A stretch of DNA of 64,000 nt from Nageia nagi (taxonomy: Eukaryota; Pinophyta), in assembly GCA_050084985.1 (NCBI GenBank), contig JBITNC010000002.1, positions 5,394,001 to 5,458,000 of the forward strand, read 5' to 3'. The notes beneath the pieces were generated by a model, which saw only the letters and a program-made list of their open reading frames with translations, was not told the DNA's origin and ran no database searches. Position numbers and translations under genes: made by a program. Within the stretch, counting starts at the first letter, position 1, and the number at the start of each line of letters is the position of its first letter. This document shows, piece by piece, positions 22,940 to 35,286 of this stretch.

Positions 22940-25900
22940 TTAAATGATAACTATAAATTTGCCCTAATATCAATTTGGGCTTTAAATTTATCATGAAATC
23001 CGATAAACATGGAAATAGTTGGCCCTGCACTCCTCTTTATTGAAAATAAATTTCATTAATTGTTTTTCTATAAAAGACAATGTTGTTTATTATGTTTTCC
23101 AATACCCTGAACTTTCCCAAGATCCATACTTCAAGTCCTGACCATCATTTTTCTGCCCTGTTAACAAAATTTTAAACTGAATTTCTCCCAGGTGAACTGT
23201 TCCAATCTCGTCCAAGAACTTATCATATAATAGCCAAAGCTTTACATCATACTATACCAAAATTTCGAAACCCCTCCAACAAAATCTCCCAAAATTGTGA
23301 CCTAGCTCGCACAAACTTCTATTTTTTACATACCATAAGATCAATTCATTCTCATACAAACATTTAAATGCTGTTTTTTTCTGAACAAGTGCGAAAATAT
23401 ATCAGACTTACCTGATTCTACCCCAAATCTTAACAAAAATTGAGGCGCCCTGACAACTTTACTCCATTCCATGATTTATTTCACACAATTATATACTTCA
23501 AAATTTGGTATCGTAAGATTCCAGACATAAGCTGCGTTTCTGACCAGTAATTGCATGTGAAAAATTTCGTTCATTTTAGTCAAAACATGTTTTTTTTTCC
23601 AATTTTATTCTTAGTTTTTGGATGTTTTTAAATTGATGGAGCGGAAAATCTTTCGTGGAGAGAAAGGGCGGAGGGAGAAATGACACGTGGCATGAGCCGC
23701 TGTTGGGATTTCCAATCGTTGAATTACAGGTGGCATAGAAATGCGTTTGTGTTTGAGTAATCCATTAGTTGAATGACACGTATGATGTCATGCAATCTTG
23801 ACATGGATAAAGCCCAACCCAACGATATTCATAGTTAAGTAGTGGGTATTATAACATATACATCTAAAATTTTATTTTATTCTAGTAGATCATCAATGAA
23901 GTTCGTGATAATGAATGTGAAAGTTTTAATTTAAATTTGATCAATCTTGGAATGTCAAAAAAGCAAAATGTTAAATTATTTTAAATGAAATTAAATGTAA
24001 AATTTTTTGTGATTTTATAAAGAGATATTTTTATCTTATTAGTATGAATGATTTTTAATAAAAAATGTATTTTTATTAATTTTTGTTTTTGATAAAAGGG
24101 TAAATATTTATCAAAAAAGTGTTGGGTTTTAATAAGATTTTAATCTATGGAGTTTTTGTAAGGTCCGAAAATATGTTACATGGATGGTAATCTTATTGCT
24201 ATGCAACTATTAGTTGTATGTGGTTTAGATGCAACTATATTGTTGACGATTTACTCCTTTATTACAACTCTCTTACAACAAAATTGTTATAGTCTCACTT
24301 AAATTTCATCATGTTCTTATGTCGATTCTATCTTGTAAATCTCATAGATCTAATATTGTTACAAACACCACTCAAGGTACCGAAAGAGCAAAGAAGGTAT
24401 GTTAGACATGGGGAATAATGTGTTTGTCCCTAGCAATTGAACCCTCGACTCTTAGGAGGTCTCTCTCTTCATAACTCCTTCCTTCCATTTCCATTTTGAA
24501 GGGCTATTAACAACAGCGAGATGCATTCATTTTCACATAATCCTTTGAAGCTAATTAGGTCACAAACATCGACACTCCAGCTTTAGTTCTAAGCTTCACT
24601 CATAGAAAACTTACTATGCGAAAAGTAGAGGGTGTCGAAAGTGCACATATCTTTTATATGATTCACGTCTTCGTTTGTCATCATGATTCAAATCTTCACT
24701 TAATTATAGTCCATGGTCATCGTAATACAAGTCTTCGTGGAGCATCTCTGATCATACCAATAAATCTTATATTCATTGCCTCGCATCACACATGGATTAG
24801 GGCAATTATACTTCGAATTTGGGCACAACAAGGTCACTTGCAATTACGTGCATAGGCGACCCTTGTGTTTTTATTAATTTAATTTTTTTATTATTTTATA
24901 ATTATTAAAAAAAATATTAGAATTAATTTTGTATTAATTTTAATAAGAAAAAAGGTGATAACAACTTTATTTTTGTAAATTTAAATTTTGATATTAAAAT
25001 ATTAATCTATTTTTATTTTAAGTGGTGATAATTTAGGTTTACATCTTTGTTTTGATAACTTTGCAATTAATCATTCATTAAAAACTATAATATTATTAAA
25101 TTTATTGGATCATTTGAAATAATCGATAATAAAACATGAAATAAATATTTATGAAATTATCTTATTATTTCAACTATTTTATTTCTTTGATGGTAGTTAC
25201 GTACAATAAGGGTTGCCTATTATCTTCACTCCCTATGAAGTTTGAATATTACCAATAAAAATATATCTCCTCAAATAAGGTTAGATCATTGTATTGTAAT
25301 ACAATGCAGGTTATGCATAACCACCTCTTATAACCTAGGGAAGAATTGACCATCCAAATGAAATGACACTATTTAAATAAATAAAAGGAAATTGTTAATA
25401 AAGGTACTAATACATGGATAATGAGCCATGAGTAAATACTTCAATATTATATTAATCCTTATCATGCCTTCCCCTTACGAGGTACTACAAGATATAGTAT
25501 CTTCCAATAGACATGTGGCACTAACCTATGCATGTGGGTATTCTCATTTATCTAACTAATACAAGCTAATACTAGTAGGGTTATGTTCATTACATTATCA
25601 TGTTTTTTGGTAAGCTTTACCATCAATGCTTGAAAAAAAAAAAAATAGTTAAAAAAGGTGGAGTGTCATAACAAAGAACATCATGAAGTTCCATTCAAGA
25701 GGCATGTGAATAAGTGGGTTGAGTCCATCCATCCATCAATAAAAGGATAATAATAAGTCAAGGTTCCCAACCTTACCATAGTACCCAACTTTTAACCAAA
25801 GTGTAAATATCTCACCATGCTTATGTTATGCCTCTTTAAAGGCAAGGCTTGTATAAGAGTAAGCAACAAAATATTAATTATCAAAGGTATCTTTAGAAGA

Positions 25901-27261
25901 CTCCTTCGGATGAGCCATATAGTACATGTTATGGACATTTCATTCTACTAGTATCAAGTCCATGGTTGTAAAATAAATTAGCTCTTTAATTTCAATATTA
26001 TCATAAAAACATTCTGTGACTCAAAGGCTCATAAAGGTGGTGCATCCTCCTCATTCACTATGGTCTCAAAAGTAAGTATAACAAACTCTCTATTCATAAC
26101 AATATCAATATTAAGTATAATAGCCTCCTCAATTGTAGTAATCTCAAGAATATGTATTATGCCTTCCTTGTCCATAGTGACCTGAGGATCAATCTAGAGA
26201 AGTTGAAAACATGCCATAACTTTTATATAATCTTCCTAATATGCTTTAAGTGCAATGATATTTCTTACTAATCTTGTTGGATCTCAACCAATATACAAAC
26301 CAAGGTTCATTTTATTTTTGTCAAGTGATGTTGAAGTCTTAATCAAGATTACATTCAATATTCATTTTCTTGATACGATAATAGACTAGTAAAAATATAT
26401 ATATATATGTATTTTTATAACTTATCTTTTTTACATTATCTTAACCCCCTTAGCTTTTTTAAAACTAATTAGGATTATGATTTGGATAGTGTTAGTAAAG
26501 GTTCAATGATGTAAGAATGGTAATGTAAGGGGCATAAGATGGAGGGGAATTTGAAAAATACAAATGGAAAGAATGCAAATAGTATGTACAAGATGAAAAT
26601 AGAAACATGAGATTATGGGAATAATAGAGGGTTATAGAGCAACAATAAACAAAAAAGATATGATAGGATTTGGAGATGTAAACATAATAGTAGCATAGTA
26701 AGAGAAATTGATGGTGAGATAAGTGGTGTAGGGTACACAAACAATGATGTAGAAACAAAAGCAACATGGTTAGACAAGTATGTAAGCTAACAAGAGAGAA
26801 AATGAGTGCAGACATAGAATGATGATAGAGGTTTGTGATGTTTGAATGAACTATTATGTATTGACAAGCTCAAGGAGAAGGATGGTTATCCAAAGTATGA
26901 CAATGAACATTAACCAACAGAAAGGATGGCAATGTAATAAAGTTTGACATAGAGTATATGTTAATAGGGATGGGTGATAGTGAACGAGGATGCAAAGTGA
27001 TGGTGTATCATAATAGAGTGAGAAACATGTCGAACGAAGGCAAGAGGAAGATGTAACAACTTGGATATACGAGCAAAGTTGGTAAGGCATCAAATTAGAA
27101 TGAGGTTAGATTAAGAAGGCAAGGTAATATTGCAGGAGGTAGGATCAGTGGCATATTGAATAAAGACACACAATTAGAAAGTAAGGTGCATGATGAGGAA
27201 GCAAGGATATGCAACAATGGAGCATGGCATGTAGTGAGATGAATCAAGAGATCTCATAATG
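22940..27261. other. Promoter-side and intergenic AT-rich DNA
   Basis: It holds the presumed promoter and 5' UTR of the NTMC2T5-like gene (22940 to about 23800), then AT-rich DNA with homopolymer runs and no recognisable gene. Open frames at 24616-24855 (plus) and 26492-26815 and 26854-27093 (minus) are low-complexity and unsupported. Confidence 0.5.
23684..23689. promoter_or_regulatory. G-box/ABRE-like CACGTG upstream of the NTMC2T5-like gene
   Basis: GACACGTGGC, a perfect CACGTG core, lies about 745 bp upstream of the start codon at 22939. A second ACACGT core is at about 23775. Such sites bind bZIP and bHLH factors in plants. Function here is inferred from the word and position only. Confidence 0.3.
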
Positions 27262-27639
27262 TTTTTTTTTTTGGAAAGCAGAAAAAATATTTGAATTATA
27301 TAGAAATCAAATTTTAGAGGCTATCATTATAATAGCCTATTATACTCTTAGGATTATGCATATTTTTTGCTATCCCTAACCTTGCAATCAAACGAAAGTC
27401 CCAAGTGTTTGGGAGCTTACAGGTCCATGGGTCTCTCTTGACGAGAACTTGACACTGTAGGAATACTAGAATTGATTGGATCATATTCAATTTGAATATG
27501 GTCATACTTGAGCTAAAGGTAGTGGAAAGGTTATCAATGTTCCATGAAGTTGTATTTGATTTGTGACTCCTCATGGGTTGGGTTAGAGGCATCCCAAATG
27601 TGCACCAATTGGGTTCCAAATTTGACCCAAACTTTTTCT

Positions 27640-27850
27640 TTTGATAACTAAATTTGCATAAAGATTCTTTGATTCCTTTTAATCCGTATGCTCCACATGA
27701 TCATTGTCAAGACGACATTCCATATAATTATAAGGGCTATCTTATAGTGGGGAAGTACATAGGATTGGAGTAGATCACCTATAGTTGGAGGGATTACAAA
27801 TTGAATGGAGGATACAAAGAGTAAATCATGCCATATACACATCTCAAAGG
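27640..27850 (-). pseudogene. LINE C-terminal (zf-RVT-like) region
   Basis: The minus-strand frame 27842-27648 contains IIIWNVVLTMIMWSIRIKRN followed by QRIF. This matches the Trp-X2-Trp-X3-Arg-Asn-X-Arg-Ile-Phe ending typical of the C-terminal region of plant LINE pol proteins. The stretch to the poly(A) at 27262 is 3' UTR. Confidence 0.6.
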
Positions 27851-28649
27851 GAAAATGAAGTAATATATGAGGTCCTATTTCATGTTCTTCACTATATAGA
27901 TATAGTGCACATAGGGGTATCTTTGACCAACCTCTTTTATATAATTGATCATCAAAAAGTATTTAATTATGAATGGTTGGTCATAAAAAGAATTTTGAAT
28001 TCGACTAAGCATTAGAAGATCATACCCATTTCTAAACAATTAGGGGAAATAGGAAGATATTAGAGGATATTAATGTCGTAAAAGTTGAAGGCAAAGTTAA
28101 CTATGTAGACACCCAATGAAGTTCGCGTCTAAACAAGGTTGTCTTCTCTATCTAGTTTCAACTTGTAAAGGAGGAGTTGTGAGTACGTGCTAACTTTTAT
28201 TGTATCTATTCTACTGGGATTGGGTCTAGTTTTCACCATCATTTTTGCTTCATTCCATTGAGATCTGCCTATCACTAGTAATCTTCAACTATTACTCCCC
28301 ATTATTGTGATAGGAAGTTTTGGAGGTTTGAAAAATCATTTATGGTTGAGATAGGGTTAGAGGATAATCAAGTATCATGCAAAAAGCAAATCTTATCCCC
28401 ATTGATAGCATTCCATTTTAGGAATTGGATAACTAAATAATGTATCATGTTGAGCCCATTCCAAACCATCAAGCCAACTAAGATTTTTTCTATTATGAAG
28501 ATTCGAGTCTAAGTACATTAATCTGATCATCTTATTCCATATGAAATTATAGTCAGTATATATTTTCTAGATGAGCTTCTCTAGTATTACTATGTTCATT
28601 TGGAAAAGCTTCCTAATACCCAAACAACCTTTGCTCATATATATACAAA

Positions 28650-29750
28650 CTACTTCCCAAGCAATCAAGTGAATTTTTTCTCCTCTAAATTACCCTGCCA
28701 AAGGAAGTCCCTTATGTTATGTTCAATTTGGATTAGAACCTTGAAAGGAATCCAAAGCACTCCAAGGTAGAAGACAATAATGGCAATAAGGATTGATTTA
28801 ATTTTGACTAAACACTCTACTATATAGATCCATTTTGCCTTCTAAGTTGCTAATTTCGAGGTAAGTTTTGTAGTGATCTTGTTCCATAAGTTTCCAAAAT
28901 GATCCCTTTGGAAGAGTGGGATCCCAAAGTATGTGTTAGGGAGTGGGTCTATAATCATACCAATCAGGTAGAACATTAAGTTAAGGAGGCAGCTAGGTAA
29001 GTTGATCGTGTAAATTTTGGACTTACTATAGTTGACTACATGTATAAAGGCTAGTTCATAAGAATTAAGGAGGTTTTTTTATTATATGGATTTTTTGGAC
29101 AAAGGCATAAGCAATTAGTAAGGTATCATCAACAAATTGGGAACGAGTCATTGAAGGGTAAAGATTGTTTATATTGATTTTGCCTGAAACATGAAGGTGT
29201 TTCATGTACTTACTAAGTGCTTCAACTAATATTATGAACAAATAAGGTGACAGGGGATCATCTTGTTTTAGCCCTTTAAATCCCTTGAAAATTCCTCTAG
29301 CACTACCATTGACGAGGATGGAGAATGAGGGTTGACTAATGAGATAAGAGATCCATTGGATACATCATGAATCAAGTCCCACATTGTCCAACATTCATAT
29401 TAAGAAGACCTAGTTTATTCGATAAAAAGCCTTCATCATATCCAGTTTGAGCAAAATCCCCTTACTCTTATGCTTGGTAAAGAAGTGAATCAGTTCATGT
29501 ATTAGGATTGCCCCATCCATAAGTTACCTACCATTAATGAAATATTTTTATTCATTTGATATAATGTATATATAGAATTGCTTATTTAAATTTCTTGGCA
29601 ACTACCTTAAAAATAATCTTGCAAATATAATTGCACAAAGAAATAGGAAAAAAAGGCATCAATAGTATTAGCCTTCACGACCTTAGGGGTCAAGGCTAAT
29701 AAGATGTGATTTATTCTTGCAAGTAATTACTTTGACCTGAAGGATCCTCG
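28650..29750 (-). pseudogene. LINE reverse transcriptase
   Basis: Motif blocks in different frames: ILLKLDMMKAFYRIN (about 29455-29415), FKGLKQDDPLSPYLF (about 29285-29240) and the catalytic QFVDDTLLIAYAF (about 29145-29100). All three are the classic L1-clade palm motifs. Many stops and indels separate them. Confidence 0.75.
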
Positions 29751-30779
29751 AACCACTTCCATAACTTCATCTTTGAGCAGCTACCAAAAGTGTTGATAGA
29801 CACCTAATGGGGATCCATATAGACTAGGGCCCTTAAGATTTTTATGTGAGTGGCAATGGAATGCACCTCCTCCTCTAGGATATGGATAGTGAGTAGGGCA
29901 TTTTGAAAAAAAGTAACCAATTTCAATATGAGATATAGGAACTAGTCTTGGGGTTCTTTCTTATTTTTGACCTCTTATGAGAGTAAGGATTTGTTATAGG
30001 AGATGATGTGGTCATATAGGAAATCTAGGGAAGTGATTATTTGACCATTAGGTGTAACTAACTTAGTGATCTTATTGGTGGCCCTATGAGACATGGTGGA
30101 GTCATGGAAATACTTGGTATTATGATCTCTTTCTTATATACATCACAATCTAGATTTTTATTTCCAAAATATCTCCTCATGGAGGTGAGATTTATTGAGT
30201 TAATGAAGGAGGATTCTCTATTGGTCTAAGAGGGGTGTATCTTATTTCATATTTTTATTTCTAATTTAATTATGATCTCTAATATAAAGGAGTGTTGATT
30301 CTAACACTTTAATTTCTCTTTGAGTTTACTTAACTTGTATATTTACTTGTACATGTTGGATATGTACAAATGATTCGCCTTACTCCACCACCCCTCCACA
30401 AACTCAAAGAAAGAAGATTTTTGTAGCCACATTTGTTCTAATCTAAAAGGGATATCTCAATGTTGGGATTTTATAATGAAAGAGTGTGCCCTTTTCTATC
30501 CAATGGGGAGAGAAAAGAAATCTGTCCAATTTTTAAAGGACTTTATGCTCTTTGGAAAGTATTTTACTCCATGTATGGTACTTTTCTTACGAAATGGTCA
30601 TAGTTGTAGTTTGGAAGCTATTCATTGAAGTCTTCATCACTTTGCTTCAACTTTCAGGTACCCCCTTGTTTCTCTACAAGGTTTCGAATGGCATTAAGGT
30701 CACCCTCCATAATGTTGGGTAGATCACCTTGGTTAGCTATGTAGATATTTGCCTTTAGCATTCCTTTTTGTGTTATGGA

Positions 30780-31130
30780 TCCTACAGACCATAGACATTT
30801 ACAATGCTGATATGTAAAGTTATTTATAAATATTTTATTAAAACAACCATCTCGTGATCACTTACAAAATATAATGCACATTCCAATTTGGAACTATTCC
30901 ACATAATGGAATAGTCTCCTAGATATACTATGAAATCTTTCACCATAATAGAGCATTTTGGCCAGAACTTGCATTTGAAACTAGCAACTCCTTTAGCAGA
31001 GGGCTCAGTTTCTTGAATAAATAGGACCATAGGTTATTATGAATGAATCAATTACTTTACCATTTAAATATTATCAATGGAATCGAGACCTTATTTGTTC
31101 CATGAGATGAGGATCCTGGGATCACCTGGC
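30780..31130 (-). pseudogene. LINE AP-endonuclease, N-terminal half
   Basis: The frame at 31030-30824 reads LFIQETEPSAKG, then SIMWNSSKLECAL, matching the Phe-Ile-Gln-Glu-Thr-Lys catalytic motif (Glu metal ligand) and the Gly-Gly-Ile-Met-Trp-Asn block of plant L1 endonucleases. NVYGL-like codons follow near 30790. Confidence 0.7.
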
Positions 31131-31739
31131 CTTTTTGGGGTCCAACAGCTCCTCAAGTTTATATCGAGTTCCCCCTTCAACACCTTCTCTTGTTAGTTAT
31201 TATAGCTTTTATAACTTATAGACTTGACCTCATTTCCTTTGAATCCCTACATAGAGATTCTTGATTTTGTTATTGTTTTCTTTGGTATATTGAATTTATG
31301 ACCATTATTAGGGGGAGGTAAATGATTTTGATTATGTGAGCTAGGTTCTCCTATTATTGAGTCCCTTATTTTTGGGGGGATGTTGGCCATGTTTATGTCC
31401 ATCTCTTGGGGTGGTAATTCTATAGGTTGAGTGTCCTCCCATTAGCTTCTAGAGAATGCGGGGAAGTGTTGAGTAGCTCTTAGAGTAGGGAGTCTTGGTT
31501 GAAAATAGGGGTGCTTGGGTTCATGATTAGGAGGGAAGGGGTAGGCTCAATTATCATATTCTCAAACTTTTATAGGTACTAATAGAGATATGAAACCCTA
31601 ACCTCTATGTTGGATGTTGTCTTTTACTCATGGTAAAGGAAAGACTCAGTTAAAGAATGATGAATCTTACCATTATGGCCTTTAAGATTGGGGATTTGAA
31701 AGCTATCAACTTAGGTTTGGTTCTTAAGAAGTGTGGGCT

Positions 31740-31800
31740 TAGCATGCAGCTCACCAAGTGGCCGTATTTCCCACATATCCTACACCTAAATGATAATCTT
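31740..31800 (-). pseudogene. LINE ORF1 CCHC zinc knuckle
   Basis: The minus strand reads RCRICGKYGHLVSCML, a Cys-X2-Cys-X4-His-X4-Cys knuckle, ending 10-15 bp from the left end of Copia element 1. It continues the ORF1 remnant at 40690-41045 once the Copia insertion is removed. Confidence 0.7.
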
Positions 31801-31810
31801 TTGTAGTTTA

Positions 31811-32308
31811 TGTTAGAATTTGTAATGAAATATTGTAAATATCTATACTCCTTGTAAATTCAATTAATCACTTAAGGGTATGTAGATACCTTAAATGATT
31901 AATAGAATTCTTTAATGTATAGACTTTGACTTTACCAAAGGAGTTAGTTGGTAGGTTGAAGTTTGGTGGTACATTTAATGTAACCCTAACCTTACCCTTG
32001 GGTTAAAGGAAGGTTAGGGAGGTGCTCTCAACCTATAAATAGAGGGCCTCTCCTCATGTAAACATATCTAAGTTTTGAGTAAGATTACTCTACTTGGTTG
32101 TGTAGGAGAGAGCTAGAGAATAGTTGTAAGAGAGACATAGATTTGAGAATAAGAGAGCTAGTTGTGGATGTACTCCCAAGGAGGGAGGAACCACATTATA
32201 TTGGTGTCATATTGTGTGAATGATGTTCTTAGAATTATAGATGTGTAATCTTGAGTTTCCTAGTCTAAGGTCCTAGAGGATTTGTTTAGTTATAGTTCAA
32301 ATCCTTCA
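31811..32308 (+). repeat. 5' LTR of Copia element 1
   Basis: It starts TGTTAG and ends TTCA. A TATA box, TATAAATA, is at 32034-32041, placing transcription start roughly 30 bp later and giving a short U3 of about 250 bp. Confidence 0.97.
32034..32041 (+). promoter_or_regulatory. LTR TATA box
   Basis: TATAAATA within CTATAAATAGAGGG. The same word is conserved in all four LTRs (40389-40396; 43875-43882 and 52178-52185 on the minus strand). Confidence 0.75.
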
Positions 32309-32310
32309 AT

Positions 32311-32322
32311 TGGTATCAGAGC
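32311..32322 (+). other. Primer-binding site (initiator tRNA-Met)
   Basis: TGGTATCAGAGC, two bases after the LTR end, is complementary to the 3' end of plant initiator tRNA-Met, the usual Copia primer. Confidence 0.95.
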
Positions 32323-32420
32323 CTTGTTGAGGAAGCTCTTCTTGGTGTTGAAACTCTCCTTGTTGAGGAAGCTCTTCTTGGTGTTGAAACTCTCCTTGTT
32401 GAGGAAGCTCTTTTGGTGTG
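32323..32420 (+). repeat. 36-bp tandem repeat after the primer-binding site
   Basis: Units beginning TTGTTGAGGAAGCTCTTC start at about 32324, 32360 and 32396. Two are complete and identical; the third changes after CTCTTTTGG. Element 2 has a single unit at the matching place (51868-51904). Confidence 0.9.
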
Positions 32421-32994
32421 GAAGCTACATTTTGGAGGTGCTTCATCCTTCTCAAATTTGGAGATCTTAATCCTAATCTTTTTGGTGAGGTAAATTCAAG
32501 AGAAGGTATAACCTCCTTCATATAATCTCCTTCATTTTTTTTTGGCTTATGCACTAATGATACTAACATTATTTGCTATGTGTTGAGCTCATTTTTTTTT
32601 GTTTGGGCAATACATGGCTAACAAAATTGTAATATGATGTTCCTTGTTTGTTGTTATTACTAACCTTTTGTTTACTTGCAATTTTTACAAAGTGCTTAAA
32701 TTGCTACATTTAAACAAACAAAAAAAAGGAGATGGTTAGTATACAACATTTGAGAAATATTACAATTTTTTTCTCAAAATAGTCTTTTGTGAACAATATC
32801 AAAACAAGGAGGAAGATGCAATTTTGTTTACATATTTTATTGTTGACATAAAGAGGAGGACAATTTGTTTAAAAAGCACAAATAGTTCTATATATTTTTA
32901 GATTTTAAATCTATTTAAAATATTCAAAAATATATAAATGTTTTGTTATTATGTTTTTTTTACATTTATTTAAACTCAAAATACATAACATTTA

Positions 32995-33180
32995 GGGGGG
33001 TCACAATAAAATTATATGACTATATTTCAAAGGGGGGGTCATTAGATAAAACTTAAATCATATAAATTTGTTTAAAACAAAATTTGGAGGGGTCAAATTA
33101 AAGTTTTAAAATATATATATTTTTATTGTTTAGTTAAATCAAATAAAATATATTATCACATTAAATAAATCGGGGGGGGT
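32995..33180 (+). repeat. Spaced G-run motif (GGGGGGTCA) in the Copia 1 leader
   Basis: G-runs followed by TCA occur at 32995-33003, 33032-33041, 33087-33093 and 33172-33182 in otherwise AT-rich sequence. Element 2 has related runs at about 51023-51031 and 51082-51088 (C-runs on the plus strand). Confidence 0.6.
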
Positions 33181-33189
33181 CACATTTTT

Positions 33190-33780
33190 TAAACACGCAG
33201 GGGCATTTCCCCGCGCGCGCGAGCGGCCACCTCCCACCGCGTGGCCACCGCGCGGCCACCTCCCCGTGCGCGCCCGCCTTCCCCACCGCGCTCCGCCGCT
33301 CCTCAGCCTCGTACGACCGCGCCTGCTCCTCCTGCTGCACCCTGATGCTGCCAACTACATTTTTTTTATTTTTTTGAGCTACTGGCATCTCTGAGCTTGT
33401 TAATCCCTCAGAAAGACTCTTTAAAACCGGATTCCTGTCCTGTTGTAGTTGTGGATGCCATAACAGACAGCAATGATCGTCGCTATGCACGACTCGGATC
33501 TATTGTTGACGTCTGGTCAGCAGGCTATGCAGTGGCGTCGCCTCAGTCTCCTCCTCGCCTCCTCCCGCACGCGCGCGCGACTTGTTTGACAAGATGCATA
33601 CTGCAGACTACGTTTCACGGACTGCAATGATCGTAGGAGATGCACCAAAACAGATACGTTGAATGTGCAGACAGACCTGCACGCCTCCTCCCACGCCTGC
33701 TCCCTCCTGGTCTCCCTGCCCATGGTCACACCGTGGAGTTCTGCACTCTCTTCCTCCCTCTCCTCTTAAATGCAACGTGT
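33190..33780 (+). pseudogene. GC-rich leader segment with PPR-like fragments (Copia 1)
   Basis: A CpG-rich island (for example 33210-33300) within an AT-rich leader. The plus-strand frame from 33397 reads LKPDSCPVVVVDAITDS and then RYARLGSIVDVW, resembling the P- and L-type motifs of PLS-class pentatricopeptide proteins. At 33606-33647 DYVSRTAMIVGDAP aligns with the Asp-Val-Val-Ser-Trp-Thr-Ala-Met-Ile-X-Gly-Tyr-Ala block. The fragments are out of frame with each other. Identification rests on motif memory and needs a profile search. Confidence 0.5.
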
Positions 33781-34225
33781 CTTTTTTGGTAGAAAAACTA
33801 GGAGGGTCATATTTTTCCACCTAAGCATTTAATGATTATTGACTTAGGAATTTTTTTTCTTTCTTAAGGTAGCCAAGGCATTTCAAGCATTTAAAAATAA
33901 GGGCAGGGTCTCCTATTCCACCTTCCAAGTCAATTGCTCCCATTAAATGCACTTAGGAGTCCTTCACATAATTTCTTATTTTCTCCTCCAAATTTAATGC
34001 TTAATTAAATAAAGGTGCACATGCATAGTAATTTACTCTAAAGTATGCTATTTTTTTTAAGTAAATAAGGGAATCTTTTACTTAAAATACATCACTTATA
34101 AGCTAAGTCATAGCATACAAGTTGGTTCTCTAGAGATAAAACTTTAAGTAACAAAGGGGGGGCCTTGGTATAAATTTTTTACTTAAATTTTATCTAGATA
34201 CATGTATCTTATTTGAATACTAAGT

Positions 34226-34500
34226 ATGCTTAGGACTTAAATTTCTAATGCATGATGCATGCTTACGTAAATTTTAAGTCATGATAGAATGCATGTTATA
34301 AGTATGCTTAAATGTTAAGAATGCATAAGCATGCTTAGGACTTAAATTTCTAATGCATGATGCATGCTTACGTAAATTTTAAGTCATGATAGAATGCATG
34401 TTATAAGTATGCTTAAATGTTAAGAATGCATAAGCATGCTTAGGACTTAAATTTTTTAATGCATGATGCATGCTTACTTAAATTTTTAAGTCGTGATATA
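34226..34500 (+). repeat. 105-bp tandem repeat, about 2.6 units, in the Copia 1 leader
   Basis: ATGCTTAGGACTTAAATTT starts at 34226, 34331 and 34436, exactly 105 bp apart. The first two units are nearly identical and the third is diverged and truncated. Copia 2 has no such array here; it carries three GCAAGATCTATTTAGCAT units (49737-49820) instead. Confidence 0.9.
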
Positions 34501-35286
34501 CTAAGTAGGACTTAGTTCTTAATGTTTAATTAAGTGCTTTGAGAAAAATGTGAACAATGTAAAAGTCCTTTAGGGGTTAGAACAAAACCCATTGGACTCA
34601 ATTTTTTGGCCTTTTTAAGGTTTCAAGTTCGTGTGGATGGAGTAATTTTTCACCTTACTTTATATTTTTTGCACATTTGCTTATACTTGCAATACGCAAA
34701 AATGTGAAAAGTAACCCCTAAAATGAATACATCCGCACGTATTTTCCACAACATGACTTGTTTGGGGAGCCATGAGGTGAGGACAGGGCAGACTGGAGCC
34801 CTTTTAGTCCGAAGAACCAAGTGGTGGTAAGTCCGTCTTAATTGCCCCTAAGACCTCTGTTGGATTGGACATAACTCTATTAGGTGGACAGGCATGTGTG
34901 TAGTGATACCACATGTCCGCACGTCCATTCAGGGATTATCCTGATAACCTAGGAGGAAAACTGAAACCCTTAATCAAGATAATTAAAATGGCCGGTCCAA
35001 GATACGTCGGATCCTTGGAAAATAGTAAGTACTTCTCCTTGTGAGAGTATATCACTGACCAAGGTGAACTGGTTGAGGACTGGTAGTACCTGGGCTCCAC
35101 CTTGCGGGCATCCAGGTGAAGGCCTAATTCTATACAAGAAAACAACCCCAACTTTATCCTTCTATGGATCGTGGTTAATGAGTTTACACATGTGGGACAT
35201 GTTTGCTTATTAGTTGTTTTATATGTATAGATGGAAAAATTATAAAAGTTTACATTCTTATTGCATATTTATTTGTTTTTGTAGCA

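Noticed and set aside
26492-26815. Leu/Tyr/His-rich 107-codon frame (minus) as a membrane protein
   Set aside because: Low-complexity translation of an A/G-rich plus strand, with no domain, splice or promoter evidence.
31981-32000. TAACCCTAACC in the LTR as an interstitial telomere repeat
   Set aside because: Only about one and a half units and not a plant TTTAGGG array; it is ordinary LTR sequence present in all four LTRs.
33161-33490. Arg-rich minus-strand open frames in the GC-rich Copia leader
   Set aside because: They are a consequence of CpG-rich composition; the plus (element-sense) strand gives the family-like motifs.
35203-35286. N-terminal extension of gag-pol with a hydrophobic segment as a signal peptide
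   Set aside because: The ATG at 35287 has the better context and matches the family start; the upstream codons look like translated leader with an AT-rich run.
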